DNA of 64,000 nt, taken from an uncultured Aquimarina sp. Lineage in GTDB: Bacteria > Bacteroidota > Bacteroidia > Flavobacteriales > Flavobacteriaceae. Positions 63,301-64,000 of this stretch are shown piece by piece. The notes beneath the pieces are model-generated. The model saw only the letters and a program-made list of their open reading frames with translations. It did no database searches and was not told the origin of the DNA. Position 1 is the first letter of the stretch; each line of letters opens with the position of its first letter. Location of the stretch: the NCBI RefSeq assembly GCF_947492405.1, contig NZ_CANLMP010000004.1, positions 186,001-250,000 of the forward strand, written 5' to 3'. The translations under genes and the position numbers were made by a program.

Positions 63301-64000
63301 AATCAGTATTCTCTATACCATATTCGATGCAACTCTCACAACTTTCGTTACCATCAGTTGTAGCTGTTAAAGTTACTTCATCACCTAAACAAATTTCCTG
63401 ATCTTCACCAGCATTTACTTGAGGTGCATCATTTATTACAACTTCAACAGAATCTGAAGCCTCGCAATTTTCACAATCTTTTACTGTTACAGTATATGTT
63501 CCTCCTTGGTTCACTGTAATTGACGGAGTAGTCTCGCCAGTAGACCATAAATAGTTAACCTCTGTAGTTGAGGTTGTAACACAATCTCCGAGATTAAAGT
63601 TAAAGTCTCCTCTATTGTACTGACCATCTGTGGTATTAAACCAACCACATGCTCCATATCTCCCTTGTTCTGTCTCTGTTACATTTGCTCCATTTCCTAA
63701 CTGAAAAGCTGGACCTCTTCTTGACAAATCAATAGACCAGGATCCATCAGTACTCGCTACTGTCCCTGTTAAACCTGTATAATAAATCCATGCCGATTCG
63801 TCTTCAGTATTACATTCATGTCCTTTAGGACTATTTGTTGGCGTAGTACTTGTTCTTCCCGAATATATAGCATTTACTTCATAAGTCATCTGGGTTAATG
63901 TATGATCAAAAATTGTCCCGGTAAGTGTAGCAGTACCATCTCCTAACTCATTCCACTCTAAATCTACATTGGAAAACCATCTTGGATTATTACCATCCGT
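60314..64000 (-). CDS. Giant T9SS repeat adhesin (5' end beyond window)
   Basis: The frame stays open to the right edge, so the internal ATG at 63889 is not the start; the first visible residues are TDGNNPRWFSNVDLEWNEL. At least 1228 aa are visible. Three copies of an unnamed ~160-aa module (NVDLEWNELADGSATLKGTV, NSPKEHECNTED, GNGANVTETQQGKFGACGW) alternate with many Ig-like ~70-aa repeats (EDQTIAIGETTTLTATGGG, YLWSTGETTSTIEVSPQETT). The C-terminus is a T9SS sorting domain (VYPTLLKSGETITVDV to YKKIIIK). Likely a surface adhesin. Two neighbouring repeats are nearly identical at DNA level. Confidence 0.85.
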   Translation of the reverse strand, partial: TDGNNPRWFSNVDLEWNELGDGTATLTGTIFDHTLTQMTYEVNAIYSGRTSTTPTNSPKGHECNTEDESAWIYYTGLTGTVASTDGSWSIDLSRRGPAFQLGNGANVTETEQGRYGACGWFNTTDGQYNRGDFNFNLGDCVTTSTTEVNYLWSTGETTPSITVNQGGTYTVTVKDCENCEASDSVEVVINDAPQVNAGEDQEICLGDEVTLTATTDGNESCESCIEYGIENTDYCRGNQNYVLWLKGGRFFSNVDLEWNELADGSATLKGTVFDYTNTQSNYEVDVVFTGKTTDTPANSPKEHECNTEDESGWEYYTEFTGTITSADGSWSTSLTRRGPSFQIGNGANVTETQQGKFGACGWFDTDDNEYSVGDFNFNLGDCITSETNNTSFLWSTGETTESITVSPDEDTEYTVTVTNCNGCSATDEVMVLVNSAAVDAGDDQNVCLGETVTLTATGEGMFLWSTGETTETITVSPTETTTYTVTATNETCEASDSVTVIVNDPVIVDAGEDEEICLGEEITLTAQVSGIENCTDCTEYAIEGTDYCGAGTHDFVIWMTNADRSDKRWYSNVDLVWEEFADGTAKLTGTVLDYTVTQETYELDVTYSGRTTIAPTNSPKEHECNTEDATGWTYYPEMSGTITKTDGSEVITITRRGEAFQVGNGANVFETEEGKNGASGWLNVVDGYFAYGDININFGDCITTGAGEANYLWSTGETTQSITVSPEEDTTYTVIVTSCTDCVGEDEVTVTVDSATADAGNDQDICAGDTATLTVVGEGDVVWSTGATTASIEVSPQETTTYSVTVSNGSCEATDEVTVTVDSATADAGSDQDICTGDAATLTVVGEGDVVWSTGATTASIEVSPQETTTYSVTVSNGSCEATDTVTVVVNSVTADAGEDQTIAIGETTTLTATGGGTYLWSTGETTSTIEVSPQETTTYSVTVSLNGCSAVDDITVFVEGCSVTADAGEDQTICNVIDSIPDTFMDSEVSKMMQEVTLTANGGDTYLWSTGETTQSIIVAPTETTTYSVIVTSGVCSDIDEVIVSVINLEAYAGEDQFICSEGEGEGSFTKSTQPVILTSSEADSYLWSTGETTRTITVSPEETTTYEVTIFIGNCSDSDQVTVFVDEEDCEEEEEEGFDGASVTVYPTLLKSGETITVDVMSKIDQNVYVSFYSMSGATIIPTAKNVIQKGKTSLTFDMVGSIPSGMYLVKIDREEGSEYKKIIIK
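61346..61759. repeat. Tandem 207-bp duplication inside the adhesin gene
   Basis: Two adjacent copies (offset 207 bp, 69 codons; for example GTAGCCTCACAACTACCATT begins at 61353 and again at 61560) are almost identical in DNA. They encode two Ig-like repeats. The near identity points to a recent duplication or ongoing homogenisation. Boundaries are approximate. Confidence 0.75.

Overview
The window is AT-rich and comes from a member of the Bacteroidota, most likely a marine flavobacterium. Three things support this: many secreted proteins end in a type IX secretion (T9SS) type A sorting domain, at least one promoter has the Bacteroidota TAnnTTTG -7 box, and there are GldM-like, GSCFA and double-glycine-leader proteins. 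No rRNA, tRNA or CRISPR array was seen.

Layout. (1) 1-3625, minus strand: a phenylacetate degradation operon, tetR-paaE-paaA-paaB-paaC (paaC runs off the left edge), with two dyad operators between tetR and paaE. (2) 3761-7915: a META-domain lipoprotein, a secreted lysyl-endopeptidase-like protease and an aromatic amino acid hydroxylase. (3) 7949-9394: a toxin-antitoxin pair made of an MqsR-like toxin and an MqsA-like/Panacea antitoxin, with its promoter and operators. (4) 9552-24432: an accessory island. It has a phage-type lysis set (amidase, holin, a tail-fibre-like protein, a membrane-anchored protein) and a cluster under a CI/LexA-like repressor (51-aa HTH protein, 1141-aa unknown protein, 634-aa toxin-carrier-like protein, deaminase-like toxin, SUKH immunity protein). 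A T9SS-exported M14 carboxypeptidase lies between the two parts. No capsid, portal, terminase or sheath gene was recognised, so this is not an ordinary prophage. (5) 24628-33280: a mostly housekeeping block with GSCFA, alaS, an M23 peptidase, CapA-like, MerR, a stand-alone GldM N-terminal domain protein and der. (6) 33636-36552: three tandem small peptides with double-glycine leaders, then an S41 peptidase, a lipoprotein and a gene broken by one in-frame stop. (7) 36700-58478: a large locus built from an ECF sigma factor, a membrane anti-sigma-like TPR protein, two membrane-anchored TPR-CHAT (caspase-like) peptidases, three T9SS proteins carrying ten receptor-L-domain-like repeat arrays (one of 2851 aa that also has a metzincin protease), and another double-glycine peptide. 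(8) 58634-64000: a choice-of-anchor-I lipoprotein and a giant repeat adhesin that runs off the right edge.

The most interesting observation is a bipartite motif, GTAAC, exactly 16 nt, then ACATAAAG, directly upstream of six transcription units in regions 6 and 7. They are the peptide cluster, the broken gene/S41 operon, the 2851-aa protein, the fourth peptide, and the 719-aa and 866-aa L-domain proteins. It looks like the promoter of the ECF sigma factor encoded at 57141-57716. If so, the CHAT peptidases, sigma and anti-sigma factors, surface L-domain proteins and double-glycine peptides form one regulon, and the periplasmic CHAT peptidases could be the signal transducers. This functional link is inference; the repeated motif and its fixed spacing are read directly from the sequence.
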